Origin: Streptococcus sp.
Lineage (GTDB): Bacteria; Bacillota; Bacilli; Lactobacillales; Streptococcaceae
NCBI GenBank assembly: GCA_030528055.1
Contig: JAUMZQ010000009.1
Coordinates: 43,206-107,205 of the forward strand
Length of the DNA: 64,000 bases
Direction: 5' to 3'
Below the pieces are notes generated by a model that worked only from the letters and a program-made list of their open reading frames with translations, did no database searches and was not told the origin of the DNA. Shown here piece by piece: positions 47,460 to 59,051 of this stretch. Positions within the stretch are counted from its first letter, which is position 1, and each line of letters starts with the position of its first letter. The position numbers and the translations under genes were made by a program.

Positions 47460-49373
47460 ATGGATAAAGCAAAATATTTTAAATTATTAAAAGAAAAATT
47501 CAAAACAAAATCCGAAGTATTAACTGAAATTATTAATTTAGATGCAATTAATCATTTACCTAAAGGCACAGAACATTTTATGAGTGATTTACATGGTGAA
47601 TATGATTCTTTTGATTATATTTTGCGCAATGGTTCTGGAATGATTGAAAAGAAAGTAATTGAATGCCTTTCAAATTTTGATTACACCAAAGATGAAATTG
47701 AAGAACTTTGCCAATTTATATATTATCCAGAGAAGAAATTGGAACAGTATGTTCAGCTCAGTATGAAAAAGAATATTGATAAATGGTTGATGAGTTTGAT
47801 TCCCGATTTACTGACAATTGTTCAATATGTCGGAAGTAAGTACACTCGTTCAAAGATTAGAAAGCTGATGCCCAAGGGTTATGTTTATATTTTAGATGAA
47901 TTATTATCAGAAAATGAGAAGATAAGTAAAGATAATTATTTTCAAGCTATTATTTCCAAAATAGAGTCTCTTCATGAATTACATAATTTAGTTATTGCGA
48001 TTTGTTATCTTATTCAAGATTTAGTGGTAGATCATTTGCATATTGTAGGAGATATATACGATAGAGGACTTTATCCTGATAAAATTTTGAATCGATTGCA
48101 AAAAATGCGTTCGGTTGATATCCAATGGGGAAATCATGATATCATATGGATGGGTGCATTTTCAGGTTCTTTGGTATGTATGATAAATGTTATTCGCATT
48201 GCTGCAAGGTATGGAAATTTGGAACTTATTGAAGAACGTTATGGTATCAACCTACGTTATTTGGTTGATTATAGTAGAAAATACTATTTACCACTTCCAA
48301 CTTTTAAACCTAGTTTAGATAAGGAAACAGTCATAAAAGTAGATGAAGATTTACTGAACGTTGTGCAACAAGCAACAGCCATTCTACAATTTAAACTGGA
48401 GCATCAACTAATCCAGCGCAGATCAGAATTTAAAATGCATCATCGGTTGATTTTAGATAAAGTTAATTATGAGACCAAAGAAATTAAATTTAATGGAAAA
48501 ATCTTTCCATTAAATGATTTTAATGATATTTGCATCAATCCAGAAAATGTTTCAGAATTAAGTGGTGAAGAAGAAAAAATGTTAACTAATCTTATGAGAG
48601 GGTTCCAAAATTCAGTTAATTTAAAGCAACACATAGCATTTCTTTTTAACCGAGGTTCAATGTATCTTAAATACAATAATCAATTGCTTTTTCATGGTTG
48701 CTTACCCTTACACTCCAATGGTGATTTTAAATCATTCAAGATTAAAGGGAATTCATACTCTGGACATAGATTATTTGATTTTTATGAACAATGTATTCGC
48801 CAAAGCTATCGTAATTTTAATATTAAACAAGATTTCAATACAGACATATTTTGGTATTTGTGGTCAGGAGAAAACTCTCCTTTGTTTGGAAAACAGTCAA
48901 TGACTACATTTGAACGTTATTACGTTATGGATAAACAGACTCATATCGAAAATAAGAATGCTTACTATACTCTAAGAAATGATAAGCAAATATGTATTAG
49001 TATTTTAGAAGATTTTGGTCTAGATAAATCTAGCCATATTATTAATGGTCATACGCCTGTTTTAGAAAGAAAAGGGGAGAACCCTATCAAAGCATCTAGT
49101 AAGTTATTGGTTATTGATGGTGGTTTTTCAAAGGCTTATCAAAAGAAGACAGGGATAGCTGGTTATACTTTGCTTTATACTAGTTATGGTTTGGATATTG
49201 TCGCCCATAAACCCATAAATAATAAGAGTACATCGTCTATTGAGCCTTTTACAACTCGAACGGTAGAACGGAGAACTTCAAGAATATTAGTAAAAGAAAC
49301 CAATATTGGTAAAATATTATCTAAAGAAATTAATGATTTAGAATATTTTTATCAGCATTTTGAAGATTATTAG
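47460..49373 (+). CDS. fbp: Fructose-1,6-bisphosphatase class III
   Basis: A 637-residue Firmicutes-type (FBPase_2) phosphatase of gluconeogenesis. Metallophosphatase motifs are MSDLHGEYDSFDYIL, VGDIYDRGLYPDKIL, IQWGNHDIIWMGA and IINGHTPVLERKGENP. It removes the 1-phosphate of fructose-1,6-bisphosphate. It follows the kinase by 29 bases with an AAAGGA site and could be part of the same transcript, or simply a chromosomal neighbour. Full family length. Confidence 0.92.
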   Translation: MDKAKYFKLLKEKFKTKSEVLTEIINLDAINHLPKGTEHFMSDLHGEYDSFDYILRNGSGMIEKKVIECLSNFDYTKDEIEELCQFIYYPEKKLEQYVQLSMKKNIDKWLMSLIPDLLTIVQYVGSKYTRSKIRKLMPKGYVYILDELLSENEKISKDNYFQAIISKIESLHELHNLVIAICYLIQDLVVDHLHIVGDIYDRGLYPDKILNRLQKMRSVDIQWGNHDIIWMGAFSGSLVCMINVIRIAARYGNLELIEERYGINLRYLVDYSRKYYLPLPTFKPSLDKETVIKVDEDLLNVVQQATAILQFKLEHQLIQRRSEFKMHHRLILDKVNYETKEIKFNGKIFPLNDFNDICINPENVSELSGEEEKMLTNLMRGFQNSVNLKQHIAFLFNRGSMYLKYNNQLLFHGCLPLHSNGDFKSFKIKGNSYSGHRLFDFYEQCIRQSYRNFNIKQDFNTDIFWYLWSGENSPLFGKQSMTTFERYYVMDKQTHIENKNAYYTLRNDKQICISILEDFGLDKSSHIINGHTPVLERKGENPIKASSKLLVIDGGFSKAYQKKTGIAGYTLLYTSYGLDIVAHKPINNKSTSSIEPFTTRTVERRTSRILVKETNIGKILSKEINDLEYFYQHFEDY

Positions 49374-49395
49374 TTATTCAATTAATTAAAACTAA

Positions 49396-49448
49396 AAAAA
49401 GTACGGAAACTTTCTTGTTTTACTTCAAGTTAAGTTTCTGTACTTTTT
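49396..49448. terminator. Bidirectional terminator between fbp and lysS
   Basis: A 17-base stem with one G-U pair: AAAAAGTACGGAAACTT (49396-49412) and its partner at 49432-49448, with A-run and T-run at opposite ends so that it works for both converging genes. Confidence 0.88.
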
Positions 49449-49486
49449 AGTTAGTAGTGAAATAAGGATAAAATAAAGTGCGAGGA

Positions 49487-51031
<1,545 letters not shown>

Positions 51032-51059
51032 CTATTAGTTAATTGTAAAAGTGCTAAAT

Positions 51060-51701
51060 TTATAATTGTACAACATTCTCTTCTAGTAAGTAATCTAAAT
51101 TGTTCCAAGTCAGCAGTTTAAAGTGATCAAAATCATCTGTCTCAAGAATTGTTAAGCTACCATTACTTAATCCACCATCTTTTCGTAGCAAAGCTACACT
51201 GTATCCCAATAAACTTTTAATACTGGCAGTTAAATTAGCTCCATGTCCCATAAACAGAATATTTTCAAATGGTTTTTCTTTCAACGATTTGATAAAAGAA
51301 ATGGTACGATGAGTCGTCTGATAAACAGACTCTGCCTCAAAGATATTGGGGTTGAATTGAGCAAGATTGTGACGGAAAGCATTCATTTGTTGCGAATAAA
51401 TGGCCTCCATTGTAGAGAATTTGGTTCCTTCCAGTTTCCCAAGCTGCCACTCTCGTAATGCTGTAGTTGTTACGATATCGACAGGAAATTGATTTTCTTC
51501 TTGAATAATTTCAGCTGAATGAACTGCTCTGGGTAAGTCGCTGCTGTAAATTATATCAAAACGTGTATCAGCTAGATATTTTCCTAAAATAGATAATTGT
51601 TCAATGGAAGTATCTAGTAGCGGAGAATCTCCACTTGCTCCTTGAAAACGACCTTCAAGATTCCATTCAGTCTTTCCATGTCGTACAAAATATAGTTTCA
51701 T
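51060..51701 (-). CDS. Histidine phosphatase (phosphoglycerate mutase-like)
   Basis: A 213-residue protein with the RHG phosphohistidine motif in LYFVRHGKTEWNLEGRFQG, IYSSDLPRAVHSAEII, and ILFMGHGANLTASI. It may be a broad phosphatase rather than a glycolytic mutase. I use ATG 51701 because MKLYFVRHG is the normal family start; the frame is open to TTG 51746 but no good ribosome binding site favours either. First base lies 61 bases after ybaK on the same strand. Confidence 0.82.
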   Translation of the reverse strand: MKLYFVRHGKTEWNLEGRFQGASGDSPLLDTSIEQLSILGKYLADTRFDIIYSSDLPRAVHSAEIIQEENQFPVDIVTTTALREWQLGKLEGTKFSTMEAIYSQQMNAFRHNLAQFNPNIFEAESVYQTTHRTISFIKSLKEKPFENILFMGHGANLTASIKSLLGYSVALLRKDGGLSNGSLTILETDDFDHFKLLTWNNLDYLLEENVVQL

Positions 51702-51762
51702 AGTTTCAGTTGTATTTCTTTCTTTTATAGTAATGAGTATTTTCAAATAGAAAACACGGATG

Positions 51763-52236
51763 TTATTCTGTTAAATCAGTAAAACGAGCCTGCACAAAGT
51801 CTGCTAAGGTTTGAGCATCTATTTCAATACTGCGTCCAATTTCGCCCGCTGAAACGATAATTTGTTTATGTTCTAGTGCAGATTGATGAATATAGATAGG
51901 AAAGTTGTGGTGTTGGCGAATTCCCACAGGATTATTGGCACCATGGACATAGCCAGTTGTCTTTTCTAAATCTTTTTGAGGAATCATAGCTACCTTTTTG
52001 TTCCCTGAAACTTTTGCTAGTTTTTTTTCTGATAAATGTTCTGTGATAGGTAGAATACCAATAATGGTTCCCGTTTTATCACCATGAAGAGCTAGCGTCT
52101 TGTAGATAATAGAACGGTTATTATCTACAGAAGGAGTCGTTTCTAAGGCATTGAGTTGTAGCGAACGATATGGGATGCTTGCCTTACTTAAAATTCGTTC
52201 TACCAGTGTTTTTTTGAGTGTTGTTTTTTTTGACAT
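51763..52236 (-). CDS. ybaK: YbaK/EbsC family Cys-tRNA(Pro) deacylase
   Basis: A 157-residue editing enzyme that hydrolyses cysteine mis-charged on tRNA-Pro. Conserved segments are YKTLALHGDKTGTIIGILP, the lysine in VSGNKKVAMIPQKDLEKTTGYVHGANNPVG, and IIVSAGEIGRSIEIDAQTL. Its ATG overlaps the stop of the DUF368 gene by one base (TAATG), so the two are coupled. Confidence 0.9.
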   Translation of the reverse strand: MSKKTTLKKTLVERILSKASIPYRSLQLNALETTPSVDNNRSIIYKTLALHGDKTGTIIGILPITEHLSEKKLAKVSGNKKVAMIPQKDLEKTTGYVHGANNPVGIRQHHNFPIYIHQSALEHKQIIVSAGEIGRSIEIDAQTLADFVQARFTDLTE

Positions 52237-53078
52237 TATTTATATTTTTCTTCTAATTTTGACATCCATAGTCCGAGCCACACCCCTATACCAAAACAAG
52301 ACGCAGTAATGATATAAGTGAGAAGAGAAGTTTGAGCATAGCTGATACTTTCACTATTTCCTGCTTGAGGAATGACAATTAAAATAGTACTGGATAGGAC
52401 AATACCGATAATAAAGTGATAAACACGAGAATGATGGTTTTTCAGAACATAGTCCATTGCTTTTGAAAAAAGCAAAAGAGCTATTAGTCCACCGATTGCA
52501 ATAGGGAGAAAAGTACCAAACAAATCTAAACGCTTAAATCCAACTAGCATGGGGCTATATAGACCTAGAATCAAAAGGAGATTAGATGGACTAAGTCCGG
52601 GAATTAAGACACCTAAAGCAATGAGCGAACCTGCTAAAATAAAGGATAGAAAGTTTGCTGGAATTGTTCCTACAAGCCCATTTAGAGAATAGAGAAACAA
52701 ACCAGATAAAATGAAACTAATCCAAAAAATGGCAGTATCAAGTGTATCGCGTTTTTTCTGTTTCGTAGATTCTTTAACCAAGCTAGGAATTGTCCCAATA
52801 ATCGCACCAGCAAATCCCCAAAGTACAACGATTTTGAAATTGTCTAATAGCAGATTGACAGGATAGGAAAATAGAGCAATCCCTAAAACCATACCAATCC
52901 CCACTGGTACAAAATAGAGAAAATTTTCTTTAAAGTTTTCTCTAACGTGAGCAAGAAAATGAATCAAGCGTTCATAAATCCCTAAGATTGCAGCTAGAAC
53001 ACCTCCTGATACTCCAGGTAGGATAAAACCCAGTGCAATAATTATTCCCTTAAATACTCTTGTGAACCACGAAATCAT
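52236..53078 (-). CDS. DUF368 polyprenyl-phosphate transporter (PopT family)
   Basis: A 280-residue protein with about eight membrane segments and the family signatures GIIIALGFILPGVSGGVLAAILGIYERLI and LIALGVLIPGLSPSNLLLILGLY (two related G-x-S repeats). DUF368 proteins have been shown in other bacteria to return undecaprenyl phosphate across the membrane for wall synthesis. That role is inferred here from family. Ribosome binding site AAAGGAAG. Confidence 0.85.
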   Translation of the reverse strand: MISWFTRVFKGIIIALGFILPGVSGGVLAAILGIYERLIHFLAHVRENFKENFLYFVPVGIGMVLGIALFSYPVNLLLDNFKIVVLWGFAGAIIGTIPSLVKESTKQKKRDTLDTAIFWISFILSGLFLYSLNGLVGTIPANFLSFILAGSLIALGVLIPGLSPSNLLLILGLYSPMLVGFKRLDLFGTFLPIAIGGLIALLLFSKAMDYVLKNHHSRVYHFIIGIVLSSTILIVIPQAGNSESISYAQTSLLTYIITASCFGIGVWLGLWMSKLEEKYK

Positions 53079-53163
53079 AATACTTCCTTTTCTGCTTTTT
53101 CCTTAGGATATTATAACACAATTTTGTTTTATGGTCAGTACTCATCAAATTATTTATTTCCAT

Positions 53164-53198
53164 AAAAAATACTACCTGAACAAATGTCAGATAGTATT
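53164..53198 (-). terminator. Rho-independent terminator of the GH25 gene
   Basis: Minus strand: AATACTATCTGA, loop CATTTGT, TCAGGTAGTATT (one G-U pair), then TTTTTA. Confidence 0.8.
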
Positions 53199-53200
53199 GA

Positions 53201-54058
53201 CTACTCGTCTTTTACAATGGTAAACAATTTTTGATAAGTTTCCATTGAATTTTTTAGAGTGGAGAGTTGGTTTAAGTCCAGATAATGAGGGAAACCGTTG
53301 ATTTGACCCTGTGAAGTATACTGGTGCAAATCATATTCTTGCTCAGTATTTGGAGCGGCATTGTAGTAGCCATCGTCATTTCCATAAGTTGGAATCCAGA
53401 TAGCAGAGAATTTACTTGTTTCAATGCTGTGCTCTTGCATGAAATAAGTTCCGATATAAATCCCGATATTTTTAGCTCCTAAAGATTCTAGTTTGGCACG
53501 AAATGCCTCGACTCCTGCATTCATATCAGACATGGTTTTTTCTTCTACATCAAGCCAATAATAAGTGGGTTTGTACTTGGAGGCCGCTTTGTAAAAATTA
53601 GTTGCCTCTTTTTCCATTTCTTTTTTACTATTTGCGGCAACATAAGCGTAGACAGCTACAGGGATGTTGCGTTTTTGAAATTCCTTGATATGGGTTTCGT
53701 AGGCTTTGTCTAAACCATTCAAATGAGTAGCAGCATTTTCTTTTTTTGCTTGAGAGCCACTATGAACACGAACAATGACTCCTGATATATTTTGCGACAA
53801 CAAATCATAATTCATCTCACTAGGTAGTTGCCAACCGGAAATATCAATAACTGGTTTCGAAATAAAATCTTCATCTAGTGATAATCCGTCTTTGTTCTCT
53901 ACTGGTTTGGTAGAAGAAGTTGTGGTTATTTGTGATTTCTTTTCTTTTGCTTGTGCTTGTCTTTCTTGAGAATCCGTTAAATGTTTACTTATTACAATGA
54001 ATGAAATAAAACAAATAAAGAAAATTAATATTGCAAGCGGTTTAATCCTTTTTCTCAT
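53201..54058 (-). CDS. Membrane-anchored or secreted GH25 (Acm/lysozyme) family protein
   Basis: A 285-residue protein with an N-terminal signal/anchor (PLAILIFFICFISFIVIS), a Gln/Lys/Thr-rich linker, and a GH25 domain: catalytic-type Asp in KPVIDISGWQLPS, VIVRVHSGSQ, YYWLDVEEKTM (Asp and Glu), and the closing DLHQYTSQGQINGFPHYLDLN. Family enzymes cut the beta-1,4 bond between N-acetylmuramic acid and N-acetylglucosamine. No Shine-Dalgarno is obvious before the ATG. The 291-base gap to ftsW (54059-54349) holds only AT-rich sequence and the ftsW promoter. Confidence 0.87.
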   Translation of the reverse strand: MRKRIKPLAILIFFICFISFIVISKHLTDSQERQAQAKEKKSQITTTSSTKPVENKDGLSLDEDFISKPVIDISGWQLPSEMNYDLLSQNISGVIVRVHSGSQAKKENAATHLNGLDKAYETHIKEFQKRNIPVAVYAYVAANSKKEMEKEATNFYKAASKYKPTYYWLDVEEKTMSDMNAGVEAFRAKLESLGAKNIGIYIGTYFMQEHSIETSKFSAIWIPTYGNDDGYYNAAPNTEQEYDLHQYTSQGQINGFPHYLDLNQLSTLKNSMETYQKLFTIVKDE

Positions 54059-54310
54059 ACTGAATCATTTTAACCTAAAAAAAAACAAAAATCAAAAAAT
54101 ATCTTTATATTTCTATCAAATAAAATAAAATGTAATATAATTGAAACATTGTCAACTTGTGCCATAATTTTATAATATATAAAAATATCTGAATCAAGAG
54201 CTATTTCATTTCTAATTTTTTTATAGTTGAACAAGAGAGTCTAAATACAAAGGAATTACCTTGATAGTACAAAGACGCGATAAATGGATGTAAATTTTTG
54301 AAAAAGATGA

Positions 54311-54316
54311 TATAAT
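54311..54316 (+). promoter_or_regulatory. Extended -10 promoter of ftsW
   Basis: TGATATAAT is a consensus extended -10 element 33 bases before the start codon. Confidence 0.55.
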
Positions 54317-54349
54317 AAAGGTTGAATTTTTAGAAGATTGTGGTGAAAT

Positions 54350-55564
54350 ATGAAAATTGACAAAAAGCATTTGTTAAACTACTCAATCCTGATTCCTTAT
54401 ATGATTTTATCGATTATCGGTTTGATTGTTGTTTATTCGACTACAAGTGCTACCTTGGTTCAAGCAGGTAGAAATAGTTTTAGCACTGTTTTGAATCAAG
54501 GATTGTTTTGGATTGTGAGTTTGCTAGCTATTGCTATCATTTATAGGATGAAATTGGATTTTTTAAAAAAGGGTGGTTTCATTACTGCGGTTATCTTTAT
54601 TGAGATTATCCTTTTACTCTTATCTCGTTTTGTGACAGGAACCATTAATGGAGCTCATGGATGGTTAAAATTGGGACCTATTAGCGTTCAGCCAGCAGAA
54701 TATTTAAAAATTATTCTCGTTTGGTTTTTAGCTTTTCGATTTTCCAAGAAGCAAAATGAGATTGACCAATATGATTACCAAGCTCTAACGTTAAATCAGT
54801 GGTTTCCTAGAGTTCTCAACGATTGGAGGACGACTATTACCATTCTAATTGGAATTGTAATTATCATGCCAGACTTAGGAAATGCGACGATTCTTCTATT
54901 AGTAGTCGTTGTCATGGTCGCAGTAAGTGGTATAGCTTATCGTTGGTTTGGTACGATGCTCGCAGCGATTACGGCAATTTCAGCATTCGTTCTCGCGAGT
55001 ATTTGGGTTATCGGAGTCGAGCGACTTGCCAAACTCCCAGTGTTTGGTTATGTTGCCAAACGCTTTAGTGCATTTTACAATCCCTTTAAAGATTTATCAG
55101 GTTCAGGACATCAGCTAGCCAATTCTTATTATGCAATGAGTAACGGTGGTTGGTTCGGTTTGGGGCTAGGAAATTCCATTGAGAAAAAGGGCTATCTTCC
55201 AGAAGCACATACAGATTTTGTTTTTTCTATCGTTATTGAAGAATTAGGTTTTATAGGTGCCAGTCTCATCTTAGCCTTGCTATTCTTTCTGATATTGAGA
55301 ATTATTTTAGTGGGAATCCGAGCGAAAAATCCTTTTAATTCGATGATGGCTTTGGGAATTGGTGGAATGATTTTAATGCAAACTTTTGTAAACATTGGTG
55401 GTATTTCAGGTCTCATTCCATCGACCGGTGTAACATTTCCTTTTTTGTCTCAAGGGGGAAATAGTCTACTAGTCTTATCGGTGGCCATTGCCTTTGTGTT
55501 AAACATTGATGCAAATGAAAAAAGAGACGCTCTTTATGAGCAATTAAAAGCTGAAGATTATTAG
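54350..55564 (+). CDS. ftsW: FtsW, SEDS-family peptidoglycan glycosyltransferase
   Basis: A 404-residue polytopic membrane protein with about ten segments. SEDS signatures: GTINGAHGWLKLGPISVQPAEYLK, SVMSGG-type segment YYAMSNGGWFGLGLGNSIEKKGYLPEAHTDFVFSIV broken into conserved blocks, and GLIPSTGVTFPFLSQGGNSLL. It polymerises lipid II at the division septum with its cognate class B PBP. Position before ppc is typical for streptococci. Confidence 0.94.
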   Translation: MKIDKKHLLNYSILIPYMILSIIGLIVVYSTTSATLVQAGRNSFSTVLNQGLFWIVSLLAIAIIYRMKLDFLKKGGFITAVIFIEIILLLLSRFVTGTINGAHGWLKLGPISVQPAEYLKIILVWFLAFRFSKKQNEIDQYDYQALTLNQWFPRVLNDWRTTITILIGIVIIMPDLGNATILLLVVVVMVAVSGIAYRWFGTMLAAITAISAFVLASIWVIGVERLAKLPVFGYVAKRFSAFYNPFKDLSGSGHQLANSYYAMSNGGWFGLGLGNSIEKKGYLPEAHTDFVFSIVIEELGFIGASLILALLFFLILRIILVGIRAKNPFNSMMALGIGGMILMQTFVNIGGISGLIPSTGVTFPFLSQGGNSLLVLSVAIAFVLNIDANEKRDALYEQLKAEDY

Positions 55565-55610
55565 GAAATTGCAAAGTAGACAATAGTTTTTTACAAATTG
55601 AAAGGTGTAG

Positions 55611-58460
55611 ATGATGTCGTTTAACAAACTAGAAGGTTATAGCAATAAAAAAGTAATTAACGAAGAGGTCTCCATTCTAACAGACTTGTTAGCAGATGTT
55701 ACCCGTAACATATTAAGCGAGGAAACTTTTGAGAAAATTTCTAAAATGAAAGAGTTGGCAGTAGAATCTAATTATCAAGATTTGAAAGCAACGGTGGAAG
55801 AACTATCTACGGATGAAATGGTTTATATTTCAAGATATTTTTCTATCTTACCTCTTTTGATTAATATCTCAGAAGATGTTGACTTAGCCTATGAAATCAA
55901 TCATCAAAATAATATTGGTCAAGATTATCTAGGAAAATTGTCTACCACGATTGATTTGGTAGCTCCTCATGAAAATGCAACAGAAATTTTGGAACACTTG
56001 AATGTAGTTCCTGTTTTAACGGCCCATCCCACTCAAGTTCAACGCAAAACAATTCTAGATTTGACAAATCATATTCACAATCTCCTAAGACAACGCCGAG
56101 ATGTAAAAGCTGGCTTGATTAATGAGAAAAAATGGTCAGATAATCTTCGACGCTACATTGAGTTGATGATGCAAACAGATATGATTCGTGAAAAGAAATT
56201 AAAAGTTACGAATGAAATTACCAATGTAATGGAATATTATAATAGTTCCTTCTTACAAGCTATCACAAACTTCATGGTTGAATACAATCACCTAGCCGAA
56301 GAAAAAGGATTAACGCTTAAAAATCCAAAACCAATCACTATGGGAATGTGGATTGGAGGAGATAGAGACGGAAATCCATTTGTAACTGCGGAAACCTTAA
56401 AATTATCAGCAACAGCACAAAGTGAAGTTATTCTAAACTACTATATTGATAAAATCTACACCCTTTATCGAACTTTTTCTTTATCAACAAACTTGACAGA
56501 AACCAGTCAAGAAGTAGCAGAATTGGCGTCTTTATCAAATGATAAATCTATCTATCGTGAAAACGAGCCTTATCGCCGTGCTTTCCATTATATTCAATCA
56601 AAATTGGTACAAACGTTACTTTATTTAAAAGAAGGAGATCTTGCAAGTCTTGTTCATAAGAAAATGGATAAACTAAAACAAGATATTGAAGGAAATACTA
56701 GTGTTTCTGTCACCAATAAAGGTAGAGAAATCATTCCCAATTATGTACAATCACGCATCAATGAGACCTTACAAGATTTGAAAAAGGAGGAGTCTCCTTC
56801 TTACAATACAGTCCAAGAATTCAAAGAAGATTTATTGATTATTCGAGATTCTTTGATTGAGCACAATGGTCAAGACTTGGTAGAAGGAGATTTAGCAGAA
56901 CTACTACAAGCAGTAGATGTCTTTGGTTTCTTTTTGGCCAGTATTGATATGCGTCAAGACTCTAGTGTTCATGAATTGTGTGTTGCTGAATTATTGGCTT
57001 CAGCAGAGATTGTAGAAGACTATAGTAGTTTGTCAGAAGATGAAAAATGTGAAGTTTTACTAAAACAGTTACTTGAAGATCCTAGGATTCTTTCGGCAAC
57101 TCATACATCAAAATCAGAATTACTTGAAAAAGAACTAGCTATCTTTAAAACAGCACGTGAATTGAAAGATGTCCTTGGTGAGGAAGTGATTAAGCAAAAT
57201 ATTATTTCTCATTCAACTAGCGTCTCCGATTTATTAGAATTAGCCATTTTGCTAAAAGAAGTTGGGTTAATTGATGAAAATCAAGCTCGAGTTCAGATTG
57301 TACCACTTTTTGAAACCATTGAGGATTTAGATAATTCTTGTGATACAATGGAAAAATACCTTTCCATTCCAGTTGTTCAAAAGTGGATTGCCTCTAAAAA
57401 TAATTACCAAGAAATTATGTTGGGTTACTCAGACAGTAACAAAGATGGCGGTTATCTATCTTCTTGTTGGACACTTTATAAGGCGCAGCAACAACTGACT
57501 GTTATAGGCGATCGATTTGGTGTGAAAATTACCTTCTTCCATGGTCGAGGTGGAACAGTCGGCCGAGGCGGTGGCCCAACTTATGAAGCAATTACTTCTC
57601 AACCGCTCGGTAGTATTAACGATCGGATTCGTTTAACGGAACAAGGAGAAGTAATCGGAAATAAATATGGTAACAAAGATGCAGCCTACTATAACCTAGA
57701 GATGTTAGTATCAGCAGCAATTAACCGTATGATTGCTAGCAAAAAAAGCGATACGCATACCTCAAATGAATACGAACGCATTATGAATCAAGTAGTAGAT
57801 AGAAGCTATCAGATTTATCGTGATTTAGTTTTTGGTAATGATCATTTCTATGATTATTTCTTTGAATCTAGTCCGATTAAAGCCATTTCTAGTTTCAATA
57901 TTGGTTCACGACCAGCAGCGCGTAAGACTATTACAGAGATAGGAGGACTGCGTGCTATTCCGTGGGTATTTTCATGGTCACAAAGTCGTGTGATGTTCCC
58001 AGGTTGGTATGGAGTGGGTTCTAGTTTTAAAGAATTTATTGATGAAGATCCAGAAAAAAATCTACAATTTCTTCACCACATGTATAATCATTGGCCGTTC
58101 TTTAGATCACTTTTGTCTAACGTAGATATGGTATTGTCAAAATCAAATATGAATATTGCCTTTGAATACGCTCAATTATGTGAGGAAGAAGAAGTGCAGA
58201 ACATCTTCAACATTATATTAGACGAATGGCAACTAACCAAAAATATTATTTTAGCAATTGAGGGAAATGATGAACTTTTAGCTGAGAACCCTTATTTGAA
58301 AGATAGTTTAGATTATCGCATGCCGTACTTTAATGTTTTGAATTATATTCAATTAGAGTTAATAAAACGACAACGCCGTGGAGAACTTTCTCTAGATCAG
58401 GAGAAGTTGATTCATATTACAATCAATGGTATTGCTACAGGTTTGAGAAATTCAGGTTAA
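55611..58460 (+). CDS. ppc: Phosphoenolpyruvate carboxylase
   Basis: A 949-residue enzyme making oxaloacetate from PEP and bicarbonate, an anaplerotic step important in organisms with an incomplete TCA cycle. Active-site blocks: [59 protein letters not shown], and the C-terminal [10 protein letters not shown]. Length is typical. Either of two adjacent ATG codons could start it. Confidence 0.97.
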   Translation: MMSFNKLEGYSNKKVINEEVSILTDLLADVTRNILSEETFEKISKMKELAVESNYQDLKATVEELSTDEMVYISRYFSILPLLINISEDVDLAYEINHQNNIGQDYLGKLSTTIDLVAPHENATEILEHLNVVPVLTAHPTQVQRKTILDLTNHIHNLLRQRRDVKAGLINEKKWSDNLRRYIELMMQTDMIREKKLKVTNEITNVMEYYNSSFLQAITNFMVEYNHLAEEKGLTLKNPKPITMGMWIGGDRDGNPFVTAETLKLSATAQSEVILNYYIDKIYTLYRTFSLSTNLTETSQEVAELASLSNDKSIYRENEPYRRAFHYIQSKLVQTLLYLKEGDLASLVHKKMDKLKQDIEGNTSVSVTNKGREIIPNYVQSRINETLQDLKKEESPSYNTVQEFKEDLLIIRDSLIEHNGQDLVEGDLAELLQAVDVFGFFLASIDMRQDSSVHELCVAELLASAEIVEDYSSLSEDEKCEVLLKQLLEDPRILSATHTSKSELLEKELAIFKTARELKDVLGEEVIKQNIISHSTSVSDLLELAILLKEVGLIDENQARVQIVPLFETIEDLDNSCDTMEKYLSIPVVQKWIASKNNYQEIMLGYSDSNKDGGYLSSCWTLYKAQQQLTVIGDRFGVKITFFHGRGGTVGRGGGPTYEAITSQPLGSINDRIRLTEQGEVIGNKYGNKDAAYYNLEMLVSAAINRMIASKKSDTHTSNEYERIMNQVVDRSYQIYRDLVFGNDHFYDYFFESSPIKAISSFNIGSRPAARKTITEIGGLRAIPWVFSWSQSRVMFPGWYGVGSSFKEFIDEDPEKNLQFLHHMYNHWPFFRSLLSNVDMVLSKSNMNIAFEYAQLCEEEEVQNIFNIILDEWQLTKNIILAIEGNDELLAENPYLKDSLDYRMPYFNVLNYIQLELIKRQRRGELSLDQEKLIHITINGIATGLRNSG

Positions 58461-58468
58461 TCAAGAAA

Positions 58469-58493
58469 AAGTCGGATTTTTTCCGATTTTTTT
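58469..58493 (+). terminator. Rho-independent terminator of ppc
   Basis: AAGTCGGA (58469-58476) and TCCGATTT (58482-58489; one G-U pair) followed by further T residues. Confidence 0.82.
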
Positions 58494-58500
58494 CTATTTT

Positions 58501-58530
58501 TGTAACCGAAGCTACTTCTGATTCGTTATA
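58501..58530 (+). promoter_or_regulatory. Candidate ECF-type promoter of the sigma/anti-sigma operon
   Basis: TGTAACC (58501-58507), a 16-base spacer and CGTTATA (58524-58530). This matches the general ECF promoter architecture (TGAAAC or TGTAAC at -35, CGT at -10) rather than a sigma-A promoter. It lies immediately before an ECF sigma gene, so autoregulation is likely. Confidence 0.65.
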
Positions 58531-58553
58531 TTGGTGAGAAAGGGGATGAGTTT

Positions 58554-59051
58554 ATTAATTTAGATGATTATGAAAAAATCTTGATTGCCTTTGCTAAGGA
58601 AATTGTTTATTATCTTCAACAATCTAATGTGCCAAAGGAGCAAGCAGAAGATGTCGTTCAAGATGTCTTTGTAAAAATGTTAGAAACAGAAGCAATCATC
58701 CCAGCAGAAAAAATGAAAGCATGGATGTACCGTGTTTCAATCCGAAAATACATAGACAAATATAGGCGTGATCGACACTATATGGAAATTTTAAAACGAG
58801 ACTTTTTTAAGTCAGGAGATTTGTTAGCTGTTGAAAACAAAAGTTATTCGCTACTTATTGAAGCAGTGGAAGAACTTCCTCCAAAGGAACAGGTTCTTTT
58901 AGAACTCTATTATTTTCAAGGTTTTTCAATTAATGAAATGTCGGAGATTCTTCATTACTCTCAAAGCAAAATCAAAGTTCAGCTGATGAGAAGTAGAAAA
59001 AAATTAAAACAACTATTAAAGAAAAAGGGGTATTCTAATGGAGACATTTGA
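58554..59051 (+). CDS. ECF-type RNA polymerase sigma factor (start uncertain)
   Basis: A small sigma factor with region 2 (DYEKILIAFAKEIVYYLQ, EQAEDVVQDVFVKMLE, AWMYRVSIRKYIDKYRR) and region 4 (LPPKEQVLLELYYFQGFSINEMSEIL, SKIKVQLMRSRKKL). It would give about 165 residues from an ATT codon at 58554, eight bases after AAAGGGG. The first conventional in-frame start is TTG 58581, which would trim the start of region 2 and has no ribosome binding site. An ATG at 58546 is out of frame by one base. Its gene overlaps the next, a membrane protein that should be its anti-sigma factor. ECF sigma factors are rare in streptococci. Confidence 0.8.
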   Translation: MNLDDYEKILIAFAKEIVYYLQQSNVPKEQAEDVVQDVFVKMLETEAIIPAEKMKAWMYRVSIRKYIDKYRRDRHYMEILKRDFFKSGDLLAVENKSYSLLIEAVEELPPKEQVLLELYYFQGFSINEMSEILHYSQSKIKVQLMRSRKKLKQLLKKKGYSNGDI

